Part shown: one piece after another, positions 16,290 through 22,945 of the stretch
Position numbering within the stretch: the first letter of the stretch is position 1
Layout of the letters: each line of letters begins with the position of its first letter
IMG/VR virus record: IMGVR_UViG_3300013136_000537
Coordinates: 1-35,008 of that record
DNA from: a virus
DNA: 35,008 nt
Strand: one strand, 5' to 3'
Translations under genes and position numbers: made by a program
The notes under the pieces: model-generated
The model's database searches: none
What the model was told of the DNA's origin: nothing
What the model saw: only the letters and a program-made list of their open reading frames with translations

Positions 16290-16330
16290 TTTGGATTTCT
16301 CCTTTATTTTTATTAAATTTATATATAAGA
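16290..16330 (+). promoter_or_regulatory. Promoter P3, TTGGA-N15-TATTAAATTTATATATAAG
   Basis: TTGGA at 16291-16295 and TATTAAATTTATATATAAG from 16311 are separated by exactly 15 bases, as in P1, P2 and P4. It sits between the methyltransferase stop and the next gene's ribosome site, which also shows that the upstream-extended frame from 16291 is untranslated leader. Confidence 0.62.
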
Positions 16331-16365
16331 AAATAAAAGGTATCTCAATTAGGAGAATTCAAGTC

Positions 16366-16740
16366 ATGAAAAAACTAATCAAAGAATTTGTTCTAATTCA
16401 TGGTAAAATGTTATCTGATAATCCTTGCCTAAAGTGTGATAGGGTATATGGCAATAGCGGATGTAAAAGTTATTCACCTAAAACTGCTTGTAAATTATGG
16501 TGGAATTGGAACGATAATGATAGTAAATTATGGATTGAATTTTGTATAGAACATAAGTTTGGAAAGTATAAAAATGTAAGTTATTTCGGCATAAAAGATA
16601 AAGAATTTCTTTTAAACATCATAGGAAAAAGGTTTAAACAAGAACTTGAAAATGTTTTGGAATTGCGTAAAGCTTTACAAACAATTGCAAATGCTGATGA
16701 AGATTCAATTCAATTTGCTAAATCATTAATCTCAAATTAA
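16366..16740 (+). CDS. Cys-rich protein, unknown
   Basis: A 124-residue protein beginning at the ATG that follows AGGAG and promoter P3. The N-terminal half contains CLKCDRVYGNSGCKSYSPKTAC, four Cys residues spaced like a zinc or Fe-S site, then a Trp-rich stretch LWWNWNDNDSKLWIEFC. The rest is helical. No known family comes to mind. It is the first gene of its transcript. Confidence 0.65.
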   Translation: MKKLIKEFVLIHGKMLSDNPCLKCDRVYGNSGCKSYSPKTACKLWWNWNDNDSKLWIEFCIEHKFGKYKNVSYFGIKDKEFLLNIIGKRFKQELENVLELRKALQTIANADEDSIQFAKSLISN

Positions 16741-16790
16741 AGAAAAAAGATATAGTCTAAATTTTCTAAAAAGAAAGGTAATAAAAAGAA

Positions 16791-16998
16791 ATGAAAAACT
16801 TATTTCTAACAATTTTATTATTTGTGGTAGGTGAGGTAAGCTTTTTAGTTAATGCACAAGAAACATATACTTTTAGATGTGATAACTATTATTCTGCTGA
16901 AACTTGGTATTGGGCAAGATGAACCTATAAAAAGAATGGAAGGTGAAACTGTCGCAATAGATGGAGGAGTAGAATTCTGTAGTTGGAAAGATTTGTAA
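16791..16998 (+). pseudogene. Small secreted peptide, probably frameshifted
   Basis: The ATG opens a 43-residue frame with a classical Sec signal peptide: MKN, hydrophobic core LFLTILLFVVG, and a cleavage-like NAQ at 21-23, followed by ETYTFRCDNYYSAETWYWAR and a TGA at 16920-16922. From the same place the +1 frame continues as DEPIKRMEGETVAIDGGVEF and then CSWKDL to a TAA at 16998. This looks like the real C-terminus after a one-base slip. A weak AAGG lies upstream. A signal peptide is unusual in phage DNA outside superinfection-exclusion or lysis genes. Either the short product is real or the gene is broken. Confidence 0.5.
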
Positions 16999-17032
16999 AG
17001 ACATTAAAAAATATCTATTTTTACAAATTTGC

Positions 17033-17082
17033 AAAAGGTTTCATTAATATCTTAAAAAAGGTATTTTTGAAACCTTTTTTAT
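17033..17082 (+). terminator. Strong rho-independent-type terminator
   Basis: AAAAGGTTTCA (17033-17043) pairs perfectly with TGAAACCTTTT (17069-17079). Inside, AATATC (17046-17051) pairs with GGTATT (17060-17065), giving one long hairpin with a small A-rich loop, followed by a run of T. It separates the replication/modification region from the accessory glycosyltransferase region. Confidence 0.85.
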
Positions 17083-17084
17083 TT

Positions 17085-17162
17085 ATATATATTTATATAA
17101 AAGTAAAAATCAGTAACCTCTTAATAATATTCAAATTAATTTTTTTTATATTTATATTATAG
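17085..17162 (+). promoter_or_regulatory. Class II promoter motif TATATTTATATAAAAG, with a second partial copy
   Basis: TATATTTATATAAAAG at 17088-17103 is identical over 16 bases to a motif on the minus strand at 34693-34678. In both places it is followed by a similar A-rich leader (GTAAAAATCAGTAACC here). A variant, TATATTTATATTATAG, lies at 17147-17162. It stands between a terminator and the first gene of a new block, where a promoter is needed. No TTGGA element is present. Confidence 0.5.
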
Positions 17163-17200
17163 ATAATAGGAATAATATTCATAATAGGAGCTTGCTAAAA

Positions 17201-17395
17201 ATGGGAAAGAAACCCATATCATTTACCATTGAAGAATATAAAGCAGAAACATTCAAAAATTTAACATCAGAAAAATTTATTAATAGATCTATTCTTGTCG
17301 AAAATCTAATCGAACATTGGATATATGAACAAATTTCAGGTTCAAAAAGTTTGGTTAGTCAATCTATGTCTTTTGCACAATCAAACAATCAATAG
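17201..17395 (+). CDS. Ribbon-helix-helix-like small DNA-binding protein
   Basis: A 64-residue protein starting at the ATG after AGGAG. KKPISFTI forms the expected beta strand. INRSILVENLIEHWI matches the second helix of MetJ/Arc-type repressors, where an xxRSxLIxxxIxxW pattern is usual. The C-terminus is a Ser/Gln-rich tail. As first gene behind the class II promoter it may regulate the block. Family assignment is by pattern only. Confidence 0.6.
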   Translation: MGKKPISFTIEEYKAETFKNLTSEKFINRSILVENLIEHWIYEQISGSKSLVSQSMSFAQSNNQ

Positions 17396-17413
17396 AAAAA
17401 TTTAGGAGGAAAA

Positions 17414-17650
17414 ATGGAAATTAAAAAAGTATTAGAAGATCAAATTTCTATTAACGAAAAATTGTTAAAAGGTCTAATAAATAAAACAACAGATAGAGAT
17501 TTCTTTTTCAAAGATGATAATAATATATATATTTCTTTACTAACCCAGCAATTAGAATATATAAAATTTTTATATGAATTATCATTATATAATGATAATT
17601 ATGGATATGTTTATGATTTAGAAAAAAATGAAATACAAACAGAAAATTAG
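17414..17650 (+). CDS. Small helical protein, unknown
   Basis: A 78-residue protein with a strong AGGAGG site. Helical with hydrophobic positions in YISLLTQQLEYIKFLYELS and a Tyr-rich segment YNDNYGYVYDL near the end. No recognisable domain. It is cotranscribed with the RHH-like gene and the following glycosyltransferase, which starts 12 bases after its stop. Confidence 0.6.
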   Translation: MEIKKVLEDQISINEKLLKGLINKTTDRDFFFKDDNNIYISLLTQQLEYIKFLYELSLYNDNYGYVYDLEKNEIQTEN

Positions 17651-17662
17651 GAAATCATAAAA

Positions 17663-19039
17663 ATGATAAAACCAAATGGAAGTAGATTAAAAATACTTGT
17701 ATTAGGAGATGATCCAAGGATACCTTCTGGTGTAGGAGTTATGACTGAAGCAATTACAAGGGGATTTGTTAAGGAAGGATGGGAAGTCTTTTGTTTAGGT
17801 GGGGCAATGCGAGAAAGACCTGAACAGCTTGTTATGGATGAAATAGGTAGAAAAATTCTTCCTATTCCAGGATATGGTGATATTATGTTAATAAGACAAG
17901 TAATAGCAGCAGAAAAACCAGATATTATGTGGATTATGACAGACCCAAGATATTGGACTTGGCTTTGGGCATTTGAAAATGAAATTCGAATAAAAATGCC
18001 TCTAATTTATTATCATGTTTGGGACGATATTCCAGCACCCAAATACAATGATCCATATTACGAATCTTGTGATGAAATTCTTTGTATTTCAAAACTTTCA
18101 TATGATATCGTTAAAGAAGCTAAAAAAAGAAATAAAGCAAATTACAGATATTCATACATTCCTCATGGAATAGATCTTGAAAATTACAAACCTCTTCCTT
18201 TAGATACTATTATTGAAAATCCAGCAGAAATGCCTAAATGGATAAATGAAAATAAAGATAAACCAGAAGAACAGAAATCACCAAAACCAATTATTTCTCT
18301 GACTACTCTTTTGGAGAATTTGAAAAATGTAAATGAAAATGTAAGAAAAAATAAAAGCAAGATTAAGTTTATAGTGTTTTGGAACAATCGAAATATTCGT
18401 AGAAAAATGCCCACCGATGTAGTTTCTGCTTTTGCCAGATTTGCTAAAGATAAAAAAGATGTAATGTTAATTATGCACACAGATCCAGTAGATCAACATG
18501 GAACAGATATACCAAGAATGATAGATGATTTATTCCCCGATGCTCCCATTGTTATCGCTCCTCAGAAAGTACCAAAACAAGTATTAGCCAGCTTTTATAA
18601 TCTTTGCCAATGTACAATTAACATAGGTTCAGCTGAAGGGTTTGGATTATCAAGTGCTGAATCTTTAGCTTGCGGAATTCCCATTATTAACATCTTAACC
18701 GGTGGATTGCAAGATCAAGTGTCATTTACAGAAAATGGAATAGAGAAATTTACTGGCATATGTATTGATCCAGATGCAGTAGTTACTGTAGGATCTCCAC
18801 CTACACCTTACATTTATGAAAGGTATGTGGATATAGATTCAATAGTTAAAGCATTGCAAGAAATGTATGATATTTATAAAAATAATCCCATTAAATATGA
18901 AGAATTCAAAGCTAATGCCAGAAGAAAAGCAGAATTAGAATTTGATGAAAAAATAATGGTGCAAAAACACATTGATTCTGTTAAATCAATTATTAAGACA
19001 TGGGAACCAAGGAAAAGATGGGAGATGTTTCAAGTATGA
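17663..19039 (+). CDS. GT4-like glycosyltransferase
   Basis: A GT-B enzyme of 458 residues. The N-terminus, LKILVLGDDPRIPSGVGVMT (9-28), is the acceptor-domain glycine loop, followed by IYYHVWDDIPAPKYN and YIPHGIDLENYKP, a GT4 hinge motif. The donor motif SAEGFGLSSAESLACGIPI (about 322-340) has both catalytic-site Glu residues. Between the halves there is an insertion rich in Pro, Lys and Glu. It probably moves a sugar from a nucleotide donor to a small or polymeric acceptor in the cytoplasm. Acceptor unknown. Stop overlaps the next start (ATGA). Confidence 0.88.
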   Translation: MIKPNGSRLKILVLGDDPRIPSGVGVMTEAITRGFVKEGWEVFCLGGAMRERPEQLVMDEIGRKILPIPGYGDIMLIRQVIAAEKPDIMWIMTDPRYWTWLWAFENEIRIKMPLIYYHVWDDIPAPKYNDPYYESCDEILCISKLSYDIVKEAKKRNKANYRYSYIPHGIDLENYKPLPLDTIIENPAEMPKWINENKDKPEEQKSPKPIISLTTLLENLKNVNENVRKNKSKIKFIVFWNNRNIRRKMPTDVVSAFARFAKDKKDVMLIMHTDPVDQHGTDIPRMIDDLFPDAPIVIAPQKVPKQVLASFYNLCQCTINIGSAEGFGLSSAESLACGIPIINILTGGLQDQVSFTENGIEKFTGICIDPDAVVTVGSPPTPYIYERYVDIDSIVKALQEMYDIYKNNPIKYEEFKANARRKAELEFDEKIMVQKHIDSVKSIIKTWEPRKRWEMFQV

Positions 19040-19368
19040 AAATGAAAATAGATATATCAAAGAAACTTACAATTCTTACTCCTTTTGAAACTATCGAAGA
19101 ACAGATTAGAAAATTCGAAAAAGAAACTGTTGAGGTAAGTATATCTAATCTTCGACAATTTTTAAATGAAATCCTTAAACCATTTGAAGATATTATCAAA
19201 TTTGACATTTTTCACGGCAACACTAACTTCTTAGTTTATCTATATATTTTAAATGAAGATAAAACAAAAACCACACAAACCAAAGTTGTTGAAATTTTAA
19301 CAATCAAACAAACAGTAAATACATCGTCCGAAGCAAATATATATACATCCCATGAAGGAGAAGTATAA
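19036..19368 (+). CDS. Unknown protein, 110 residues
   Basis: The start at 19036 overlaps the preceding stop and has GGGAG upstream, so it is preferred over the ATG at 19000, which lies inside the glycosyltransferase. The protein is helical with a beta segment (DIFHGNTNFLVYLYILNEDK). The same frame stays open for 32 codons after the TAA, as RIITGLLSTYSFFDDKGV and onward to a TAG near 19464, hinting that a longer gene was truncated. Family not recognised. Confidence 0.6.
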   Translation: MKMKIDISKKLTILTPFETIEEQIRKFEKETVEVSISNLRQFLNEILKPFEDIIKFDIFHGNTNFLVYLYILNEDKTKTTQTKVVEILTIKQTVNTSSEANIYTSHEGEV

Positions 19369-19496
19369 GCAAGGATAATTACAGGCTTATTATCAACTTA
19401 TAGTTTCTTTGATGATAAGGGGGTTAACCATATAATTGATCTTAAAAAATCCATTACAACTTAGTAAATTTAAATTTTAAAAAAGGAAATATAAAA
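19369..19496 (+). other. Gap with an in-frame extension of the preceding gene
   Basis: This 128-base gap continues the frame of the gene before it past its TAA, with protein-like content to a TAG near 19464. No ATG, GTG or TTG lies in this frame near the start. No promoter or hairpin was seen. It ends with the AAGGA ribosome site of the next gene. Confidence 0.35.
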
Positions 19497-20099
19497 ATGG
19501 CAATAAAAAGAAAAGCAGTAGCTAAATCAGTAACAAAAGCCAAAGCAGTTAAAATTACTAAAGCTGTAACATCAAAAGTGTTAGTGGCAGAAAAATCAGA
19601 ACCTCGAGGATTTTTAGGGTTATTTAAACCTAAAAAGAAAAAACCAGAAGTTCAGATTAAAGGAAAATATACACCTTTACCAGTTAAACCATATGGTGAA
19701 CCTAAAAGAGTGGGGTTAAAAACTGTTGTGGGCAGTTTTAAAGCATATCCGGGTTCGGCATTTGAATTAACTCCTGGAACGGTAGCAGTGTTTAGATATG
19801 TAGGAGAAGATTCCCATGAACCAAGACCTACAGTTATAGTGTTTTCAGATGGTTTCTATAAAGGACTTTTACATGCTATAAACTTAATGTATTTAGATAA
19901 AGCTACTTTAAAAAAATTAAGAGATGTAATCAAAGACAACAAAGATAGAATAGGAAATCCAAAAGCATTCTATGATTCTACTTTAAAACATTTTCTTAGT
20001 TCTTTAGGAGACAGAGGTATAAATGCTTATAGAACTTATAAGAAAAGTGGCATAAGCGCTATAAGAATTTTTGATATGGATATTTTCGATATTCAGTAA
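19497..20099 (+). CDS. Phage protein with basic Lys/Ala-rich N-terminus, unknown
   Basis: The first ~50 residues are Lys/Ala-rich (KAVAKSVTKAKAVKITKAV), reminiscent of DNA- or membrane-binding tails. The rest is a compact domain with PGTVAVFRYVGED, PRPTVIVFSDGF and LLHAINLMYLDKATLKKL, then FLSSLGDRGINAYRTYKKSG. I recall the PTVIV...HGINLxYL arrangement in uncharacterised proteins of large tailed phages, where it may be virion-associated. No enzyme motif. It has an AAGGA site. The role is not known. Confidence 0.7.
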   Translation: MAIKRKAVAKSVTKAKAVKITKAVTSKVLVAEKSEPRGFLGLFKPKKKKPEVQIKGKYTPLPVKPYGEPKRVGLKTVVGSFKAYPGSAFELTPGTVAVFRYVGEDSHEPRPTVIVFSDGFYKGLLHAINLMYLDKATLKKLRDVIKDNKDRIGNPKAFYDSTLKHFLSSLGDRGINAYRTYKKSGISAIRIFDMDIFDIQ

Positions 20100-20119
20100 A
20101 GTTAAAAGGAGAAATAAAA

Positions 20120-20233
20120 ATGGCTTATGATTTAGAAAAAATGCCTTGTTTTTATCAAGATAAAGAAGATAGAAATGAAAAAACTGAGATTGTTTGCAAC
20201 TGTGATAAATTCTATAGTGTGTGGGGCTTATAG
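20120..20233 (+). CDS. Short Cys-containing ORF, probably truncated
   Basis: ATG with an AAGGAG site opens a 37-residue frame, MAYDLEKMPCFYQDKEDR and onwards to CNCDKFYSVWGL, ending at TAG 20231-20233. The frame immediately following, in another register, continues with VEYERCKNCDRRED, which gives a CxC...CxxC set of a zinc ribbon. The N-terminus does not look like TnpB, so this may be a separate small gene fused by deletion to the transposon remnant. Product, if any, unknown. Confidence 0.45.
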   Translation: MAYDLEKMPCFYQDKEDRNEKTEIVCNCDKFYSVWGL

Positions 20234-20444
20234 TAGAATATGAGCGTTGCAAAAATTGTGATAGAAGAGAAGATAAGAAAGATAGAGAAACATTGAAAAC
20301 ATCAACAGAGATGTAAATGGCGCAGTAAACATTTACAAAGTATGTACGGGCATTTATAATCTGCCACTTGACACCCTTAAAGTGTCTAAAAGGAGTGGAT
20401 GGGGATATGTGCATAAACAATCCCACCAACATTCACTTGAATAG
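20233..20444 (+). mobile_element. Remnant of a TnpB (IS200/IS605) gene C-terminus
   Basis: In one frame the sequence reads ERCKNCDRREDKKDRETLKT, close to the first zinc-ribbon half of TnpB. In another it reads INRDVNGAVNIYKV, the TnpB RuvC motif III (RDxNxAxNI) with its catalytic Asp, running to a stop at 20444. A deletion or shift separates the two. The rest of TnpB and any TnpA are absent, so it is dead. A small hairpin, GACAC (20370-20374) with GTGTC (20382-20386), lies inside it. Confidence 0.6.
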
Positions 20445-20509
20445 AAAGTATATAAATTTAGTATAGATTTTTTATGAATTTATATGAAATCAAATACTTT
20501 TTATATTAT

Positions 20510-20698
20510 ATGTGACTTAAAACAACAATAAAATCATTGATAATTAATGATGAGATTTTAAAGAAAGAACAAAAGTTAAAAGAATCCCAAGACAATTTTA
20601 CATTTAGTAGTTATGAACCTATTCCTTTTAAAGATGATATAACTGTTAATTCAAGTTTAGTTTGGAATCCTTTAAGATTTACAAAAATAGGACAGTAA
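20510..20698 (+). pseudogene. Decayed paralog of the next gene, stop at codon 2
   Basis: ATG at 20510 is followed at once by TGA, then LKTTIKSLIINDEILKKEQK and an open frame to TAA 20696-20698. The first 22 codons match the next gene, which has AGA where this copy has TGA. No ribosome site is seen, and the region before it is plain AT-rich sequence. The rest (SSYEPIPFKDDITV) differs from the neighbour, so this is either a fused fragment or an ORF using an internal TTG start. The TnpB remnant is 66 bases upstream. Confidence 0.5.
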
Positions 20699-20699
20699 T

Positions 20700-20921
20700 A
20701 TGAGACTTAAAATGAAAATGAAAACATTGATAATTGATGATGAAATTTTAAAAAAAGAAACAAATGAAAGAATAGAAACTTTTTTCAAGATAAACAGGAT
20801 TCCACCTGAATATCTTTACTTAAAACCAGTTTCCATTGGTCTTACAAAGATGAAAGTAGCAAATGCTGCAAGTACAATACATCTTTTATATCAGAAATCA
20901 AAACCAAAAGGAGAAAAATGA
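20700..20921 (+). CDS. Small protein, unknown
   Basis: A 73-residue protein beginning LKMKMKTLIIDDEILKKETN, with middle segment NRIPPEYLYLKPVSIG and AASTIHLLYQK near the end. AGGA precedes the ATG weakly. The next glycosyltransferase begins within its stop (ATGA). Similar to the decayed copy just upstream. Function unknown. Confidence 0.6.
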   Translation: MRLKMKMKTLIIDDEILKKETNERIETFFKINRIPPEYLYLKPVSIGLTKMKVANAASTIHLLYQKSKPKGEK

Positions 20922-22297
20922 ATCAAGATGAAATTAAAAATGCTATGAACGATACAATCAATCAAGAATTAACTCCTCCTATATTGCCCACATTGGAAGA
21001 ATTGAAAACAGAATTGAAAACTTTCATGGGAGCCAATAAATTAAAAGTATTATTTAGAGCTCCATTTCTAGTACAAAGTGGATATTCAAGTTGGGCTGTA
21101 CAATTTGCTTATTTACTTTCAGAAATTCCAGAAATAGATTTGTATCTTTGGTCTGTTCCTTGGGGGCATTGTAGATCAGATGTTTTAGATATGGAAGATA
21201 CAATAAATAATAAATGTTTAAAAAGAATAAAAGAACTTATTCAAAAACCAAGATTACAACAAGAGCCTGATATATTCTATACTATGACGACTCCTGCAGA
21301 ATTTCAAAGAATGTGTAAGATAAATATAGGAATTACAGCTGGAGTAGAAGCCGATAGAATTACTCCTAAATGGATAGAAAAATGTAACGAAATGGATTTA
21401 ATTTATGGTATATCTAAATTTACTGCTCGAATCATTGCATCTACAGGATATAAACAGCAAAATGGGCAAGATTTACGAGTAGTTAAACCTATAGACATTT
21501 TACAACCAGCAGTTGATATTGATATATATAAATCAGATTTACCACCTTTGGGTATTCCAGGCTTATATACAAATAAAAATTTCCTATTTGTGGGAAGATG
21601 GTTACAAGGTGGGTTAGGTAATGATAGAAAAAATATCGGATTAACTATCCGAACATTTTTAGAAACATTTTTAGGAGTTTCAGATGTAGGTTTCATCTTA
21701 AAAACAAGTCATACTCATGAATCAATTATGGATAAATATGAACTAAAACGAAAAATTAACGACATACGAAAATCTATTCCTAACCCAAATAACAAACAAT
21801 TTCCACCTATTTACATTCTACATGGTTATCTAACAAATCAAGAAATGGCACAACTTTACAACCATCCTTCGGTTATTGCATATTTATCTGCTCATCATGG
21901 AGAAGGATGGGGAATGCCTATAACCGAAGCAATGGCTTGTAATGTTCCTGTTATTCTAACACCTTGGTCTGGAAATACAGATTACATGACAAATTTCAAT
22001 ACAATTGCTGTTTCTTTTGATATGGGGAATGTTCCAGGTGATGCACAATGGGGTGAAATATTTGTAGATGGAATGCAGTGGGCAAATCCAAGAATGGATA
22101 ATTTATCACAAATTCTAAAATGGACAGTAGAAAACCCTCAGCAAGCTAAAAGGATAGGCTTAACAGGTGGGGAAGATATAAGAAAATATCATAGTTTAGA
22201 AATTCGTCAATATCATGTTTATCTACTTTTACTAAATATCTTACGAGCAATAAAAGGAAAACAATCATTACCACAAATCAATTTTGAGGAAATATAA
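20918..22297 (+). CDS. GT4-like glycosyltransferase
   Basis: A 459-residue GT-B enzyme. FRAPFLVQSGYSSWAVQFAY (about 46-65) is the acceptor-domain loop. LFVGRWLQGGLGNDRKNIGL supplies the linker to the donor domain. SAHHGEGWGMPITEAMACNV (about 323-342) is the GT4 donor motif with conserved Glu residues, followed by TPWSGNTDYM. The first ~40 residues are a charged extension. It resembles the enzyme at 17663 in length and layout. No signal peptide; cytoplasmic during infection. Acceptor unknown. Ribosome site AAAGGAG. Confidence 0.88.
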   Translation: MNQDEIKNAMNDTINQELTPPILPTLEELKTELKTFMGANKLKVLFRAPFLVQSGYSSWAVQFAYLLSEIPEIDLYLWSVPWGHCRSDVLDMEDTINNKCLKRIKELIQKPRLQQEPDIFYTMTTPAEFQRMCKINIGITAGVEADRITPKWIEKCNEMDLIYGISKFTARIIASTGYKQQNGQDLRVVKPIDILQPAVDIDIYKSDLPPLGIPGLYTNKNFLFVGRWLQGGLGNDRKNIGLTIRTFLETFLGVSDVGFILKTSHTHESIMDKYELKRKINDIRKSIPNPNNKQFPPIYILHGYLTNQEMAQLYNHPSVIAYLSAHHGEGWGMPITEAMACNVPVILTPWSGNTDYMTNFNTIAVSFDMGNVPGDAQWGEIFVDGMQWANPRMDNLSQILKWTVENPQQAKRIGLTGGEDIRKYHSLEIRQYHVYLLLLNILRAIKGKQSLPQINFEEI

Positions 22298-22299
22298 AA

Positions 22300-22698
22300 A
22301 TGAAAAAACAACAAAGAAAAATTCTAAAAAAAAAAGTGAATACTACCGCTTCTAATCTAATTACTGAAAAGGAAATAAAACTAACAGAATTGGGAATAGG
22401 AGAACTTTTAGAAACATATACAGTTAATCTTAAGCATTATCTGGTGGATGAAATTTTTGACTTTGTGATTCTAACATTTGAAAATGATACATCTAAAATG
22501 AAGATGATCCTCACTTTAGATAACTTATTAGAATTATCATCCACCGCCAAAATCTTTGCTGATGAAGTATCAGATAAATATGAAATCAGAAGAAAAAAGA
22601 TGATGAAGAATGCAGATATTTTTAACGAAATAGAAAAAACAGAAGCAAAAGAAAAATTATTTAAAGAAGATTTTTCACAAATGAACAAAGAAAAATAG
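22300..22698 (+). CDS. Helical protein, unknown
   Basis: A 132-residue protein with AGGAAAT before its ATG. The first 15 residues are very basic (KKQQRKILKKKV). The middle holds an alpha/beta segment (YTVNLKHYLVDEIFDFVILT) and the C-terminus a charged helix. It lies between two glycosyltransferase genes. No family recognised. The TAG is followed by sequence that looks like a broken small gene. Confidence 0.6.
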   Translation: MKKQQRKILKKKVNTTASNLITEKEIKLTELGIGELLETYTVNLKHYLVDEIFDFVILTFENDTSKMKMILTLDNLLELSSTAKIFADEVSDKYEIRRKKMMKNADIFNEIEKTEAKEKLFKEDFSQMNKEK

Positions 22699-22945
22699 TA
22701 ATTAACAATCATGAATTTTCCAATTTAAATTTAGAAACAGTAAACAATATTCTTAAAAATTTTTAAATCTTCCGCTAATTGAAAAAATAGAAGACTTTAA
22801 TGACAATGTTAAAAACAGTATAAAAGAAAAAATAAAAACAACTAAGGAGGAAGTTGATGAATTACGGAAGAAAGTGAATGTAGATCCTATTCAAGAATTA
22901 AATGATGAATTGAAAAACAAAAAACAAGAAGAGGAACCCAAATGA
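22695..22945 (+). pseudogene. Frameshifted coiled-coil gene fragment
   Basis: One frame gives INNHEFSNLNLETVNNILKN and stops at a T5 tract near 22759-22763. The next register continues PLIEKIEDFNDNVKNSIKEK and then KEEVDELRKKV, a clear coiled coil, to a TGA overlapping the next ATG. One missing T would join the halves. No ATG start with a ribosome site is visible. It could also be two remnants. Confidence 0.4.

Noticed and set aside
20370-20386. GACAC/GTGTC hairpin as an IS605 end or terminator
   Set aside because: Only five base pairs, inside the TnpB reading frame, no T-run; not enough to call.
20004-20432. A 142-codon frame on the minus strand
   Set aside because: It is Phe/Ser-rich without motifs and lies opposite the 19497 gene and the TnpB remnant, so it is a shadow.
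22844-22880. AAGGAGG followed by ATG at 22857 as a gene start
   Set aside because: The frame stops after six codons and lies inside the coiled-coil frame.
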